A stretch of DNA of 64,000 bases from Saccharobesus litoralis (GCF_003063625.1 NZ_CP026604.1:1240001-1304000); one strand, 5' to 3'. Counted from the stretch's first letter, positions 17,886 to 28,539 are shown. Made by a program: numbers and translations. Notes: generated by a model from the letters alone, not told the origin.

Positions 17886-19738
17886 TGTTATTAAAAGTTT
17901 GTAAGCCGTCACTTTTAATAAAAAATTTGCCATTGTGGGCGCTAACGCTAGCACTTTTCGCTGCGTTGTTATTCACAATGCAATCCGTTAACGCACAAAA
18001 CAAGACATTAACCCAACAGCCAATTGCTAATAATGCCGAACCACTCTTTTCAAGTAACTCGTCTTCTCTGGATGATTTATTTGCTGAAGAAAGCGAGCAA
18101 GAGCCGGACTTTTTACCCATAGACAAAGCGTTCGCCTTTAACTTTATCCAGAATGGTGACAAAGTCGATATTCAATTTGATATTGCCCCCGGATATTACC
18201 TTTATAAAAAACAATTTAAATTTGCCGCAGATAACGCAAGTTTTAGTGACGTAATTTTGCCTGAGGGTTTACCTTACGAAGACGAATACTACGGTCAAAC
18301 TGAGATCTACAAACAACAATTTAGCGCGCAGATCCCACTCAATTTTGCGCTTGAACAAGGCGTTATTAAAATACGTTATCAAGGTTGTGCCGAAGCAGGA
18401 TTATGCTATCCACCCAGCGTTAAAGAAGTTTTGCTAACTCCGATAAATAGCGGCGCTACGGGGGGACTGAATGCAAGTACAGATTTTTCTGATTTGAGTA
18501 CCGATGAGTCAAGCTTAAGTTCGTTTTTACAAAGCCAAAGCTGGTTTATTGTGTTATTGGTATTTTTTGCGTTAGGTGTCGGATTAGCTTTAACGCCTTG
18601 TGTTTTCCCTATGTACCCTATCCTTTCTAGTGTATTAGTCGGTCAAGAAAAGCTAACCAATAAAGCTGCGTTTTTATTATCGCTTAGTTTCGTGCAAGGC
18701 ATGGCACTAACCTATGCGGCTTTAGGGTTACTCGCAGCACTAGCAGGAGCCAGCTTTCAGGCTGTATTACAAAGCCAAGCTGTGCTTATCGGCTTATCTA
18801 TTATGTTTGCTGCTTTGGCAGGTTCCATGTTTGGTTGGTACGAATTGCAGCTTCCGAGTAGCTGGGTTAATAAATTAAATGCCAAAAGCATGGAGCAAAA
18901 ACAAGGTAACTTTAAAGGTGCATTAGCCATGGGCGTATTGTCGGGGTTAATAGCTTCGCCTTGTACCACAGCGCCTTTGTCTGGCGCGCTGCTTTACGTT
19001 GCTCAAACCGGCGATGCATTATTCGGATTTGTTACCTTATACATACTGTCAATTGGTATGGGCTTACCTTTACTGATTATTGGCGCTAGCAGTGGTAAAT
19101 GGTTACCGAAAGCCGGTGGCTGGATGGAAAGCGTTAAAAAACTCTTTGCCTTTATATTACTGGCAGTACCAATTATGTTGTTCGCGCGCTTTATGCAAGA
19201 GCAATATGTATTGTTGTTGGCTGCGTTACTGGCCATGGCCTGTGCGGTATTCTTTGGTTTTCAGTTTAAACGACAACAAAACATTAAGTTATCCGGTGGC
19301 ATCACTTTAGTCAGTTTGTTGGTAGCCATCTACTTTGGTCAAGCGGCACAAGGCTACAAAAAGCTAGAATTACCCTTTTTAGTCACCACTTCTGCAGTGC
19401 AAATTCAGCAAGAGTTAGATAAAGCTAAGCAAGCTGGTCAACCCGTATTACTAGACATTACCGCTGAATGGTGTGTCGGCTGTAAAGAATTTGAACATAT
19501 CACTTTTGCTAACGCCAACGTACAAGCAACACTAAAAGACTATCAATGGCTACAATTGGACGTGACCGAGTTTAATAGTGAACATGATGCGTTAATTAAG
19601 TCGTGGGGAATTGTTGGCCCACCGGCTCCTACTGTGATGATCTTTACTACACAAGGCATTGAGCTTAGTAACCAAAGGATCCGCGGATTTTTACCCCCTG
19701 ACGAATTTATAGGCGCAGTCAAACAAACACAGCAATAG
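17882..19738 (+). CDS. dsbD: Thiol:disulfide interchange protein DsbD
   Basis: 618 residues from ATG 17882, overlapping cutA. After a signal/anchor region (LWALTLALFAALLFTMQSVNA) comes the periplasmic alpha domain with the GCAEAGLCYPP cysteine pair. The transmembrane beta domain holds TPCVFP and SPCTTAP, which carry the membrane cysteines. The C-terminal thioredoxin-like gamma domain has WCVGCKEFE. It passes electrons from cytoplasmic thioredoxin across the inner membrane to periplasmic thiol partners such as DsbC. It would also supply reductant for c-type cytochrome maturation, relevant to the several haem proteins in this window. All three Cys pairs are intact. Confidence 0.95.
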   Translation: MMLLKVCKPSLLIKNLPLWALTLALFAALLFTMQSVNAQNKTLTQQPIANNAEPLFSSNSSSLDDLFAEESEQEPDFLPIDKAFAFNFIQNGDKVDIQFDIAPGYYLYKKQFKFAADNASFSDVILPEGLPYEDEYYGQTEIYKQQFSAQIPLNFALEQGVIKIRYQGCAEAGLCYPPSVKEVLLTPINSGATGGLNASTDFSDLSTDESSLSSFLQSQSWFIVLLVFFALGVGLALTPCVFPMYPILSSVLVGQEKLTNKAAFLLSLSFVQGMALTYAALGLLAALAGASFQAVLQSQAVLIGLSIMFAALAGSMFGWYELQLPSSWVNKLNAKSMEQKQGNFKGALAMGVLSGLIASPCTTAPLSGALLYVAQTGDALFGFVTLYILSIGMGLPLLIIGASSGKWLPKAGGWMESVKKLFAFILLAVPIMLFARFMQEQYVLLLAALLAMACAVFFGFQFKRQQNIKLSGGITLVSLLVAIYFGQAAQGYKKLELPFLVTTSAVQIQQELDKAKQAGQPVLLDITAEWCVGCKEFEHITFANANVQATLKDYQWLQLDVTEFNSEHDALIKSWGIVGPPAPTVMIFTTQGIELSNQRIRGFLPPDEFIGAVKQTQQ

Positions 19739-19745
19739 CAGGTAT

Positions 19746-19775
19746 ACAGGGCAATAATTCATGTTATTGCCCTGT
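19746..19775 (+). terminator. Hairpin after dsbD
   Basis: A perfect 12-bp stem (ACAGGGCAATAA / TTATTGCCCTGT) with a six-base loop starts seven bases after the dsbD stop. There is no strong T tract. Confidence 0.6.
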
Positions 19776-19819
19776 AGAATACAATAAAAACGTCTATACT
19801 TTTAAACCATATCAAGCAG

Positions 19820-19997
19820 TATAGTCTTCTCGCTCAGGTCTTATGGTTCATTGTCAGCGCTTACTCGCCCCAATCACATAGTAGAGCATATGCTCATGGG
19901 GTCTCAAAGCTTGACGGCTTTGCTTACATGGATGTAAGTACTTAGGTTTCGTCTGGAACTAGAAACCTGCCCCTAAAACCTGATCGCTTTAACTATA
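19820..19997 (+). repeat. 178-bp MITE-like element, copy A
   Basis: Ends TATAGTC...AACTATA; the interior contains GAGCATATGCTC and TACATGGATGTA. It is nearly identical to copy B (35854-36031, inverted, same length) and copy C (60279-60493). The TA at both ends fits TA target duplication. It ends 24 bases before the diguanylate cyclase start. Confidence 0.8.
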
Positions 19998-20021
19998 ATT
20001 AACAAGCAAGGGGCGGCAACG

Positions 20022-21014
20022 TTGTCGTATTATTACCACGAACAAATTATTCAACTCACTGCGCAAATTGATGCCGAAGGTTTGCATGATACATTTGTCC
20101 AATTGGTTAAAGGATTGTTCCCCGATGCAGAAATACGCCTATACAATAATCGCTTGCCCGCATCGCATGGCCATTACGAGCTACTGCATCTGTCCCCAAC
20201 ACTCAGCCAAGATGAGTTAAAATCTCAAGTCAGCCAAGACACCCAATTACTCGATGCACTCATCAAAGAGCACGCATCAATAGAATTTGATTTAAGCCAA
20301 GACCAAATCGTTTATCCATTAATGGCTAGAAACTTATATTTTGGTGCGTTAATTATTGATGGCCACGCCATTGAAGATTTAGACAAACAAACCGTTCTCG
20401 CCGCCTACATTGCTATATACAGTAATCAATTAAATTTATTACGCACCAGCAATCATGACGCCCTAACCGGCTTATTTAATCGCCAAACCTTTGATGGCAC
20501 GCTTAACAAACTGTTATCGACAACTGAGCATAGGCGAAACCAAGACGGCAGCGAAGAACCTCACCGCCATTGTTTTGCCATGTTAGACATTGATCACTTT
20601 AAGCGCCTAAATGATAATTTTGGCCACTTGATTGGCGATGAAGTGTTACTAACCCTAGCGCAACTGATGCAAAAATGCTTTCGAGACGAAGACATGTTGT
20701 TTCGTTACGGGGGCGAAGAGTTTGTGATTATTATAAAACGCGTCGACTTGGCAATGGCTGGTTCGGTGTTAGAAAGGTTTCGACAACTAGTCGAAAACCA
20801 TTATTTTCCACAGGTTGGCCGTGTCACCATTAGTATCGGCTATACCCAACTCGTAGACAACGTACTACCGACAACTATCATTGGCCGAGCCGATAAAGCC
20901 TTGTATCACTCCAAAGAGCTAGGGCGTAATAAAGCAAGTTGTTACGAAACCCTGATCGAACAAAACAAACTAGATGAAGCGCCTGGCGCCTCAAATGACA
21001 TTGAATTGTTCTAA
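20022..21014 (+). CDS. Diguanylate cyclase (GGDEF domain)
   Basis: 330 residues from TTG 20022, with AAGGGG upstream. The N-terminal ~140 residues look like a GAF-type sensor, with no membrane helix. The GGDEF domain covers ~145-305: DALTGLFNRQTF, LDIDHFKRLND, and RYGGEEF with GGEEF at 230-234. An RxxD inhibitory site (RDED, 221-224) sits five residues before it, so feedback control by c-di-GMP is likely. It makes c-di-GMP from two GTP, a second messenger for attachment versus motility. A cytoplasmic protein; the ligand of the N-terminal domain is unknown. Confidence 0.9.
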   Translation: MSYYYHEQIIQLTAQIDAEGLHDTFVQLVKGLFPDAEIRLYNNRLPASHGHYELLHLSPTLSQDELKSQVSQDTQLLDALIKEHASIEFDLSQDQIVYPLMARNLYFGALIIDGHAIEDLDKQTVLAAYIAIYSNQLNLLRTSNHDALTGLFNRQTFDGTLNKLLSTTEHRRNQDGSEEPHRHCFAMLDIDHFKRLNDNFGHLIGDEVLLTLAQLMQKCFRDEDMLFRYGGEEFVIIIKRVDLAMAGSVLERFRQLVENHYFPQVGRVTISIGYTQLVDNVLPTTIIGRADKALYHSKELGRNKASCYETLIEQNKLDEAPGASNDIELF

Positions 21015-21180
21015 TTTAGTAGACAAAATCTGACATCGTGCAAATTTTTCAGGTTAGACCAGTGTTTTGCGAGTTTTTCGTTTCAAATTGTTGTAAAACC
21101 CGTTATATTTAGCCGAAAGATTTAAACTTGTATGATTTCACCGAAGATATCTGCAAATTAGCTAAATTTAAGGTCACTTA

Positions 21181-21636
21181 ATGTCAAATAACGCTAAGCA
21201 TATTTTATTGGTAAATGGTCCTAACTTAAATATGCTGGGTAAACGTGAACCCGCTGTTTATGGCCATCATACTTTAGCCGACATTGAGCAAAACCTAGCT
21301 AAGCAAGCCGCTTCTTTAGGCTTATCACTTGAAAGTGTCCAGTCTAACTCGGAAGCTGAGCTAATTGAGCGCATTCACGCTGCATTTCAACAAGTTGACT
21401 TTATTATTATCAACCCAGCGGCCTTTACCCACCAAAGTGTGGCGTTGCGTGATGCTATTTTAGCGGTTGATATTCCTTTTATTGAAGTGCACATATCCAA
21501 CGTGCACAAGCGCGAAGCATTTCGCCACCATTCCTATTTTTCAGACGTTGCCCAAGGCGTAATTTGCGGTTTGGGCATTGCCGGTTACAGCTATGCGCTG
21601 CAATCAGCACATGAGTTTTTATCCAAAGCAGAATAA
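21181..21636 (+). CDS. aroQ: 3-dehydroquinate dehydratase, type II
   Basis: 151 residues. Family landmarks: [20 protein letters not shown] with the catalytic tyrosine, [30 protein letters not shown], and [24 protein letters not shown] with the catalytic histidine region. It converts 3-dehydroquinate to 3-dehydroshikimate in the shikimate pathway. It is followed 27 bases later by accB, the order seen in many gammaproteobacteria, and probably shares its transcript with accB-accC. Confidence 0.97.
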   Translation: MSNNAKHILLVNGPNLNMLGKREPAVYGHHTLADIEQNLAKQAASLGLSLESVQSNSEAELIERIHAAFQQVDFIIINPAAFTHQSVALRDAILAVDIPFIEVHISNVHKREAFRHHSYFSDVAQGVICGLGIAGYSYALQSAHEFLSKAE

Positions 21637-21663
21637 CTTTTATTACAAGAGAGAATAACCACT

Positions 21664-22125
21664 ATGGCTATGGACATTCGTAAAGTTAAAAAATTAATCG
21701 AACTAGTTGAAGAATCAGGTATCTCTGAATTAGAGATCACTGAAGGTGAAGAGTCTGTACGCATTAGCCGTGCGGCTCCAGTAGCAGCGGTTGCAGCTCC
21801 AGTAGCAGCGGTTGCGGCTCCAGTAGCAGCACCGGCCGCAGCACCTACGGCTCCAGCAGAAGCTGCGCCTGCAGCTCCAGCAGGCCCAACTGGTCACGTA
21901 GTTAAATCACCTATGGTTGGTACTTACTACTCATCTCCTAAGCCAGACGCTCCTTCTTTCGTAGAAGTTGGTGCTCAAGTATCTGTAGGTCAAACATTGT
22001 GTATCGTTGAAGCAATGAAAATGATGAACGAAATCACTGCAGACAAAGCCGGTACAATTAAGACTATCTTCGCGCAAAACGGCGACGCATTAGAATTCGA
22101 CCAACCACTATTCGAAATCGAATAA
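21664..22125 (+). CDS. accB: Biotin carboxyl carrier protein of acetyl-CoA carboxylase
   Basis: 153 residues. The N-terminus [23 protein letters not shown] is followed by an Ala/Pro-rich linker (~35-80) with AAPVAAV repeats. The biotinyl domain contains the AMKMMNE biotinylation motif (biotin on the lysine). It carries CO2 between AccC and the carboxyltransferase in fatty acid synthesis. ATG 21664 is preferred over ATG 21670 because of the GAGAG about nine bases upstream. It precedes accC by 15 bases. Confidence 0.97.
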   Translation: MAMDIRKVKKLIELVEESGISELEITEGEESVRISRAAPVAAVAAPVAAVAAPVAAPAAAPTAPAEAAPAAPAGPTGHVVKSPMVGTYYSSPKPDAPSFVEVGAQVSVGQTLCIVEAMKMMNEITADKAGTIKTIFAQNGDALEFDQPLFEIE

Positions 22126-22140
22126 TAAGGTCGGCTTACT

Positions 22141-23487
22141 ATGTTAGATAAACTAGTCATTGCAAACCGAGGCGAGATCGCGTTGCGTATTTTACGCGCG
22201 TGTAAAGAGCTCGGTATTAAAACGGTTGCGGTTCACTCGCAAGCCGATAAAGAGTTAAAGCACGTTTTGTTGGCTGACGAAACCATTTGTATTGGTAAAG
22301 CACCTTCAATCGACAGCTATTTAAATATTCCTCGCATTATTGCGGCGGCTGAAGTCACCGATGCCGTGGCTATTCACCCCGGCTATGGTTTCTTATCAGA
22401 AAATGCTGATTTTGCCGAGCAAGTAGAACAAAGTGGCTTTATTTTTGTTGGTCCAAAAGCGGATTCAATTCGCATTATGGGTGACAAAGTTGAAGCGATT
22501 AAAGCCATGAAAAAAGCTGGCGTACCTTGTGTACCTGGTTCTGATGGCCCACTTGGTGAAGATGCGCAAACTAACAAGCAAATCGCTAAGCGTATTGGTT
22601 ATCCGATCATTGTTAAAGCTGCCGGTGGTGGTGGTGGTCGTGGTATGCGTGTTGTGCGCTCTGAAGCTGAGTTAATTGAGTCAATTGAATTAACGAAATC
22701 AGAAGCCGGTGCTGCATTTAACAACGACATGGTTTACATGGAAAAATTCCTTGAAAACCCACGTCACGTTGAAGTTCAAGTATTAGCAGATGGCCAAGGT
22801 AACGCAATTCACTTAGGCGAGCGTGACTGTTCAATGCAACGTCGTCACCAAAAAGTCGTTGAAGAAGCGCCAGCGCCAGGTATCACTGAAGAAATGCGTA
22901 AGTTCATTGGTGAACGCTGTACGCGTGCTTGTATCGAAATTGGTTATCGTGGTGCGGGTACGTTCGAATTCTTATTCGAAAACGGCGAATTCTACTTTAT
23001 CGAAATGAATACGCGTATTCAGGTTGAGCACCCAGTTACTGAAATGGTTACCGGTGTTGACTTGATTAAAGAGCAATTAAAAATTGCCGCTGGCCAGCCA
23101 TTATCGTTAACTCAAGACGATATTAAAATTAAAGGCCATGCGATCGAATGTCGTATTAACGCTGAAGATCCAGAGCGCTTTATTCCTTCACCGGGTAAAA
23201 TCACTCGTTTCCATTCACCAGGCGGTATGGGTGTACGCTGGGATTCGCACATTTATGCGGGTTACACAGTACCACCTCACTACGACTCTATGATTGGTAA
23301 GCTGATTACGTTTGGCGAAAATCGCGGTATTGCGATTGCCCGTATGAAAAATGCACTAGACGAGTTAGTGGTTGAAGGTATTAAAGTTAATGTACCTTTA
23401 CAACAAAAGATAATGGATGACGAGAACTTCCAAAATGGTGGTAGCAATATCCACTATTTAGAGAAAAAACTCGGAATGGATCACTAG
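22141..23487 (+). CDS. accC: Biotin carboxylase subunit of acetyl-CoA carboxylase
   Basis: 448 residues, normal length. [26 protein letters not shown] opens the biotin carboxylase N-domain; [14 protein letters not shown], the glycine-rich ATP loop [12 protein letters not shown], and [18 protein letters not shown] of the active site are intact. It carboxylates the biotin of AccB using ATP and bicarbonate. It is last in the aroQ-accB-accC cluster and is followed by a terminator-like hairpin. Confidence 0.98.
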   Translation: MLDKLVIANRGEIALRILRACKELGIKTVAVHSQADKELKHVLLADETICIGKAPSIDSYLNIPRIIAAAEVTDAVAIHPGYGFLSENADFAEQVEQSGFIFVGPKADSIRIMGDKVEAIKAMKKAGVPCVPGSDGPLGEDAQTNKQIAKRIGYPIIVKAAGGGGGRGMRVVRSEAELIESIELTKSEAGAAFNNDMVYMEKFLENPRHVEVQVLADGQGNAIHLGERDCSMQRRHQKVVEEAPAPGITEEMRKFIGERCTRACIEIGYRGAGTFEFLFENGEFYFIEMNTRIQVEHPVTEMVTGVDLIKEQLKIAAGQPLSLTQDDIKIKGHAIECRINAEDPERFIPSPGKITRFHSPGGMGVRWDSHIYAGYTVPPHYDSMIGKLITFGENRGIAIARMKNALDELVVEGIKVNVPLQQKIMDDENFQNGGSNIHYLEKKLGMDH

Positions 23488-23528
23488 TTTCCTTTCTGGA
23501 CTTGTGATTTGGCAGTAATCTGCCGACA

Positions 23529-23566
23529 AAAGGCGTCGCTTGTAATTTAAAGCGTCGCCTTTTTTG
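23529..23566 (+). terminator. Rho-independent terminator after accC
   Basis: Arms AGGCGTCGCT and AGCGTCGCCT pair with a single mismatch and are followed by a run of T. It lies about 45 bases after the accC stop and before prmA. Confidence 0.75.
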
Positions 23567-23626
23567 TTTAGCCAGTTTAGGCTAAAATCCCCGCCTTAAA
23601 ATTTTAAACACCAATCGAGACCCGCC

Positions 23627-24502
23627 ATGCCTTGGATCCAAGTTCGTTACACGACAGATAAAGAATCAGCCGATGCCATTTCCGACCATATGACAGGCAC
23701 GGGCGCCGCAGCAGTCACCTTTCTTGATGCAGCAGACACCCCCATTTACGAACCTATGCCTGGCGAATTTTTATTGTGGGAAGCGACAACCGTAGTGGGT
23801 TTATATGATGCTGAAGTCGATGTTGATAAAATCTTACTGCGTTTACAAGCATCCAATGCCGGCAGCAAAGGTTTTTATAAAGTAGAGCAGCTTGAAGATA
23901 AAGACTGGGTACGCGAATGGATGGATAGCTTTCATCCTATGCAATTTGGTGAGCGTTTGTGGATCTGTCCATCGTGGCGCGATGTCCCTGACGAACAAGC
24001 CGTTAATGTCTTGCTCGATCCCGGTTTAGCTTTTGGTACCGGCACCCATCCAACTACAGGCTTATGTTTACAATGGCTAGACAGCCACATTCAAGATGAC
24101 CAAGTCGTGGTCGATTTTGGCTGCGGTTCAGGCATATTAGCTATTGCCGCACTCAAACTAGGAGCGCAACGGGTTGTCGGTATCGATATTGACCCTCAAG
24201 CGATTGAAGCGTCCAAAGAAAACGCTAAACGTAACCAAGTTGAAGATAAAATCGAATTATTTTTACCGAATAACCAACCCAATCTGCAAGCCGACGTCGT
24301 CGTAGCAAATATTTTAGCGGGACCACTACGTGAATTAGCACAAGTGATAACCGATTATGTAAAACCTGGCGGTAAGTTAGCCCTATCAGGCATACTTGCT
24401 AGCCAAGCAGAACAAATTTGCGAGATATATGCCCAGTGGTTTGACTTAGACCCAGTCGCTCAACAAGAAGATTGGTGTCGAGTATCTGGTACTAAACGAT
24501 AA
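23627..24502 (+). CDS. prmA: Ribosomal protein L11 methyltransferase
   Basis: 291 residues. [13 protein letters not shown] opens the small N-terminal domain that binds L11; [15 protein letters not shown] and the SAM-binding [18 protein letters not shown] and NILAGPL motifs form the methyltransferase domain. It trimethylates L11 using S-adenosylmethionine. The position after accC is conserved in gammaproteobacteria; the expected dusB-fis pair is not downstream, so synteny breaks here. Confidence 0.97.
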   Translation: MPWIQVRYTTDKESADAISDHMTGTGAAAVTFLDAADTPIYEPMPGEFLLWEATTVVGLYDAEVDVDKILLRLQASNAGSKGFYKVEQLEDKDWVREWMDSFHPMQFGERLWICPSWRDVPDEQAVNVLLDPGLAFGTGTHPTTGLCLQWLDSHIQDDQVVVDFGCGSGILAIAALKLGAQRVVGIDIDPQAIEASKENAKRNQVEDKIELFLPNNQPNLQADVVVANILAGPLRELAQVITDYVKPGGKLALSGILASQAEQICEIYAQWFDLDPVAQQEDWCRVSGTKR

Positions 24503-24622
24503 TTAATCCTAGGTAAAGGGTTACGCTAACGGGCTGTTCCATGTTAATTTGTAGTCAGTAAAAACGTTAACTATAGTTGACGATGACGAGCCACAAAACG
24601 GTTGGGCTGTAAACGGTCACAA

Positions 24623-25630
24623 ATGCTGAAAATGACAATTACCCGTACTCTTATGCTGTTGCTTGGGCTGTTGCTAATCACATCAGTTCAAGCCAAAACA
24701 TGGCGTTTTGCTGTGATCCCAAAAGATCAAAGCAACCCTTTTTTTCAACAAGTCAAAATAGGCTGTGAACGAGCCGCCAAAGCCCTTGGCAATGTTGAAT
24801 GTGTATTTGAAGGCCCTAATAAAGCCAATGCCATCTCCCAACATTTGATCCTTGAAAAACTAATTGACCAAGGTATAGATGGTGTCGCTTTTAGCGTTTT
24901 ATTAGACAGCTATGTTGCTCGACGCACCCTACCGGTTTTAGTCAAAAACGATATTCCACTCGTCACTTTCGACTCAGATATTGACGACTCAACAGCAAAA
25001 CGCTTTCCTAATGTTCGCAAAGCCTATATTGGTACTAACAATTTTGATTTGGGTGTCAAATTAGGTTTAACATTAAAATCCATGCGCCCAGAAGGAGGCA
25101 CATTGTGCATTCAAACGGGACGTAAAGACTCAGTAAACTTAGATGAGCGTATCTCTGGTATTCGAGCCGCTTTATCTGTCGCCGAGCCTAAGTTGATTAA
25201 TCCAGCGCGGATCAGACGCCTAGTCAATATTAATGGCTGGACAGAACACGCTGATTGTCCGCTATATAGTTGGTCAGACCAAGAAAGAGCCGTTAAGCAA
25301 CTACAAGACATGTTAACCCGCCCAGATAATATTGCAGTCGTGGCTGTTGGTGGTTGGCCGCAATATCACAGCTCATATCCAACTATGATGAAACAATTAA
25401 AGGTTTCTCACCCCAACCATACATTATTGGTCGCAGACACCACTCAAGAGCAATTAGATTTATTACAGCAGGGATTATCGAAAATCAACGTAGGGCAAAA
25501 ACCAGCAAAAATGGGTGAGCAAGCAATCCACACCCTGTATAAAATTGTGACTGACCAGGCCTATGAACCGCAAATATTCACGGAGTTAACCCACTGTACA
25601 CAAGACAATTATGCAAGGTGTACGCAGTAA
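24623..25630 (+). CDS. Periplasmic sugar-binding protein (LacI/ribose-binding-like)
   Basis: About 335 residues from ATG 24623; a TTG at 24602 is also in frame. The signal peptide ends at TSVQA. The mature protein has the type I periplasmic-binding fold: RFAVIPKDQSNPFFQQVKIGCERAAKALG, IDGVAFSVL, LVTFDSDI, KAYIGTNNFDLGVKLG, and a hinge region near VVAVGGWP. This family binds sugars or signal molecules for ABC import or receptor kinases. No transporter genes sit beside it, so it may serve a sensor or a remote transporter. The ligand is unknown. Confidence 0.8.
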   Translation: MLKMTITRTLMLLLGLLLITSVQAKTWRFAVIPKDQSNPFFQQVKIGCERAAKALGNVECVFEGPNKANAISQHLILEKLIDQGIDGVAFSVLLDSYVARRTLPVLVKNDIPLVTFDSDIDDSTAKRFPNVRKAYIGTNNFDLGVKLGLTLKSMRPEGGTLCIQTGRKDSVNLDERISGIRAALSVAEPKLINPARIRRLVNINGWTEHADCPLYSWSDQERAVKQLQDMLTRPDNIAVVAVGGWPQYHSSYPTMMKQLKVSHPNHTLLVADTTQEQLDLLQQGLSKINVGQKPAKMGEQAIHTLYKIVTDQAYEPQIFTELTHCTQDNYARCTQ

Positions 25631-25665
25631 AATTATTGGAATAACTTGGTAAAGGATGAAGGAAA

Positions 25666-25775
25666 GGCATTCCCTACATCCGTGTAGGTCGCCGTGCGCA
25701 GTTCCGGACGCTTAACGGCATTCCCTACATCCGTGTAGGTCGAAATTTATTTCGACATTAGCAGCTTTGCTGCTA
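25666..25775. repeat. Paired short repeat with palindromes
   Basis: GGCATTCCCTACATCCGTGT occurs twice, 52 bases apart (25666 and 25718), followed by the palindromes GTCGAAATTTATTTCGAC and AGCAGCTTTGCTGCT. An inverted relative lies at 28721-28770. It fills most of the 25631-25830 gap. Confidence 0.6.
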
Positions 25776-25830
25776 TTGGCTCGTTGTTATCGCTAACAAT
25801 AAGCCTAAAACAAGAGCATCAAAACCCAAT

Positions 25831-27378
25831 CTAATACTGCCAGTATGGTATTACTTTTAGAGCGCTGCGTCGTGACTGTTCCATCACTGAAATAAGCGAG
25901 CTCTTTTTATTAGCACTCCAATCTAACAACTCAGCTCGACCATCTAAATCCATTTCATTGTTGTGACTCATCAAATGACTTTGTAAAATTTCAAAAGTGT
26001 ACAAATCATTGATGCCTTGCATAATATCCAACCAAGGTCCACGAAATGAACGCCATTCGTCATCTGGATATAAGCCGCCAACACAGATCCCAGTTAACAA
26101 ACCATGATTTAGGCTGTCTTTGGCATCAATATAATTATCAGCACTAAACTCTTGTTTACGTGGCATTGCCTGTTTTAATTCAGACCAGCTTTCTTGCTGA
26201 AACTGATCCGCAACCGACAGCAAATAAGCATTTAATTGCGCTTCGTCAATATCCGCATAACAGCGCCACGCTTTTTCATATAACCACTTAACTAAGTTAA
26301 TGATCAGTCGACTGTAACGCTCACTATAAAATAACGCGATGGGATTATGCTGCTCAACAATCTGCTTTTTACGCTCACTAAACTCTTCAGTGACTTTACT
26401 TTGATTACTTAAACGCTTTTTAAACGTACCTTTGGCACTCGCGAGTTGATGGCAAGCACAAGCCTCATCAACCCAAGCAAATTCTTGGCTTAGCCAAGCT
26501 AATTCATTATCAATTGATTGACTGGCTTTGGCTGGGATCAGGTTTTGATAAAGCTTTAATGTATGTTGGATTAAGTTAATACCCTGCGCCATATTGCGTA
26601 ATGACGATACCTTATGTGACGACAGGTAAACTTCTTCATGATACTGCCAATAGCTTAAACCATGCTGAACCGTATTGATGAAAGCCTGTTCAATACTTAT
26701 ATCTCGCTCTACTTTAACAGCTTTAAGCTCGGCATGGTTTGCCAACTTTTTACCATGGAAAAGGCGATAGCCACGCGCTGCTTTAGAGTCATTCGATAAA
26801 CGTAAATGCAATTGCTCGGTTAATAGATTAGCTAACTCAAAAATCGCTCGCACATCGCCGTCAATTAATTCTATTTCAATTTCGCGAATGTCTTGTTTAT
26901 CATCATTGGCTTCGACTGCACCTAAGTCCAGCACCAGCTCAAGCTGAGTATCAGCAAAAATGAGTTCCCACTTTGTACGGGTAAAATCAGTAGTAAATAG
27001 CGGTTTAATTTCTTGTTGCAGATCGTAGGGGGAAATTAATTCAGGCCATATTTTACTAGGAAATAAACTTAAATCCGGACGCTGGGTGTCGATATCTACG
27101 TTGTATTCTGGTCGCTTATGCAAACCACCAACGACTGTACCCGCGGTTTTGATCGTTTGTTCAGATTGACCATCAACCGTACGAACTCGCAGGCCAAAAT
27201 CAAGTTGTCTAAGCGCTTGTTGAGGAGTATCGAAATACGTATTAACCAAGCGCTTGGTCGACTTTTGGAGTTGCTTAGCGCTCTGTTCAAGTAGAGTATC
27301 GATTGCTTGAATGACTTGATGGTTATTCTTGTCTGTAAAAGGAGCGATAAAGAACTTCAGCTCTATCTCAGTATCCAT
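25831..27378 (-). CDS. CYTH-CHAD protein (YgiF-like inorganic triphosphatase)
   Basis: 515 residues. The CYTH domain (~1-205) begins MDTEIELKFFI, the ExExK signature of triphosphate tunnel enzymes, with further acidic strands (ELVLDLGAVEAND, REIEIELIDG). The C-terminal CHAD domain (~220-510) is helical and His/Arg rich. The E. coli homologue YgiF is an inorganic triphosphatase; CHAD domains bind polyphosphate. The neighbour across the divergent gap is a YgiM-like protein, the same pairing as in E. coli, which supports the assignment. Confidence 0.88.
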   Translation of the reverse strand: MDTEIELKFFIAPFTDKNNHQVIQAIDTLLEQSAKQLQKSTKRLVNTYFDTPQQALRQLDFGLRVRTVDGQSEQTIKTAGTVVGGLHKRPEYNVDIDTQRPDLSLFPSKIWPELISPYDLQQEIKPLFTTDFTRTKWELIFADTQLELVLDLGAVEANDDKQDIREIEIELIDGDVRAIFELANLLTEQLHLRLSNDSKAARGYRLFHGKKLANHAELKAVKVERDISIEQAFINTVQHGLSYWQYHEEVYLSSHKVSSLRNMAQGINLIQHTLKLYQNLIPAKASQSIDNELAWLSQEFAWVDEACACHQLASAKGTFKKRLSNQSKVTEEFSERKKQIVEQHNPIALFYSERYSRLIINLVKWLYEKAWRCYADIDEAQLNAYLLSVADQFQQESWSELKQAMPRKQEFSADNYIDAKDSLNHGLLTGICVGGLYPDDEWRSFRGPWLDIMQGINDLYTFEILQSHLMSHNNEMDLDGRAELLDWSANKKSSLISVMEQSRRSALKVIPYWQY

Positions 27379-27849
27379 AAAGTTTATTTTTACCTAATTA
27401 CGAAGCGACAAAATACATAAGTCTTGCGTCGAACGCAATAGTAACCAAGAAGTGATAGGCTGTTTTTTGACCAGAACAATTGATTTTGATGATTGACTAA
27501 CTGTTTTATTAAGATAAACGTAATTATTCAGCGTAGTAGATTTACAAACCATAGTTTTGCTATTTACCCTCGTCATTGCCGCGAATGCGGTAATCTAGCG
27601 ACTTTGTACCGTACACATAGTTGAATTTACTTTAACAAAGGCGCTGGATACCTGATTTCTCAGGTATGACGATAATTTTTAATACCGGTGGTAGAAATTC
27701 TCCCTCTATTTAAAAACACGCTGAATAGTTACAGATAAACAAACCTTATATATCAATACCTAACAATAATTTGCTTATCAAAATCGAATAGCATAGGCTA
27801 TGTTACACGCTACAATAATAACTACACTAGCTGCTCTCTTAGCAGCAAT
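27379..27849. other. Divergent intergenic region between ygiF-like and ygiM-like genes
   Basis: 471 bases with no convincing gene. It should hold the promoters for both flanking genes; I see no clear operator or RNA structure. Confidence 0.5.
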
Positions 27850-28500
27850 ATGTCTCGACAAGCGGTATTGACTATGTTGCGCAGAATACTATTTACTTTA
27901 TCCCTTTTATTGGTTGCCTTTTCAGCTTCTGTTCAAGCCGAAAATGAAGATAAACCAGATGGCTATGTAGCCGATGATCTATTTATTTATATGCATACCG
28001 GACCAAGCCGAAACTATCGTATTTTAGGTAGTATCACCGCGGGTTCGCCACTCAAAGTGTTAGCAACTAATGACGAAAACCAATTCAGCCAAGTAGAAGA
28101 CGAAAAAGGTCGCCAAGGCTGGATAGAAAACAAGTTTTTATCATTACAAGCGGGCAAATCGCAACAAATCGAAATCCTCAATAAGCAACTCACCGAACAA
28201 GATAAAAGCCTGCAAGCTACCCAATCGCAGTTAACGAATACAAACCAAAAATTGGCTAGCATCACTCAGCAAACCGAGCAACTCAGTCAACAAGTCAATC
28301 AATTGCAAAATGAACTGCAAGCGAAAACTGAATCACTTAACGTATTGCAAAATGAAAAACAAAACCAAGCGCATAAAATTCAATTAGAGTGGCTAATGAA
28401 AGGCGGTGGTGTTTTATTATTTGGCATGATTATCGGTTACATGCTGCCGTTTTTACCTAAACGGAAGAAACGTCGTGACTTTGGTTATGGCGATTTATAG
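27850..28500 (+). CDS. SH3-domain membrane protein (YgiM-like)
   Basis: 216 residues. Signal peptide to FSASVQA, then an SH3b domain (~35-100: YVADDLFIYMHTGPSRNYRILGSITAGSPLKVL, GWIENKFLSLQ). A Gln-rich coiled coil (~105-180) follows, then a single C-terminal membrane helix (VLLFGMIIGYMLPFLP) with a basic tail. This matches the TIGR04211/YgiM architecture. An envelope protein of unclear function. A later start at ATG 27874 is possible. Confidence 0.88.
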   Translation: MSRQAVLTMLRRILFTLSLLLVAFSASVQAENEDKPDGYVADDLFIYMHTGPSRNYRILGSITAGSPLKVLATNDENQFSQVEDEKGRQGWIENKFLSLQAGKSQQIEILNKQLTEQDKSLQATQSQLTNTNQKLASITQQTEQLSQQVNQLQNELQAKTESLNVLQNEKQNQAHKIQLEWLMKGGGVLLFGMIIGYMLPFLPKRKKRRDFGYGDL

Positions 28501-28514
28501 TCAATAAAATGTAT

Positions 28515-28539
28515 TGGGACTGGCATCTATACAGTCCCA
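28515..28539 (+). terminator. Hairpin after the ygiM-like gene
   Basis: TGGGACTG and CAGTCCCA arms with a nine-base loop begin 15 bases after the stop. There is only a weak T-rich stretch downstream. Confidence 0.5.

Noticed and set aside
19820-19997. Riboswitch (for example c-di-GMP type) upstream of the diguanylate cyclase
   Set aside because: The same sequence occurs inverted before an unrelated gene and has transposon-like ends, so a mobile repeat is the better explanation.
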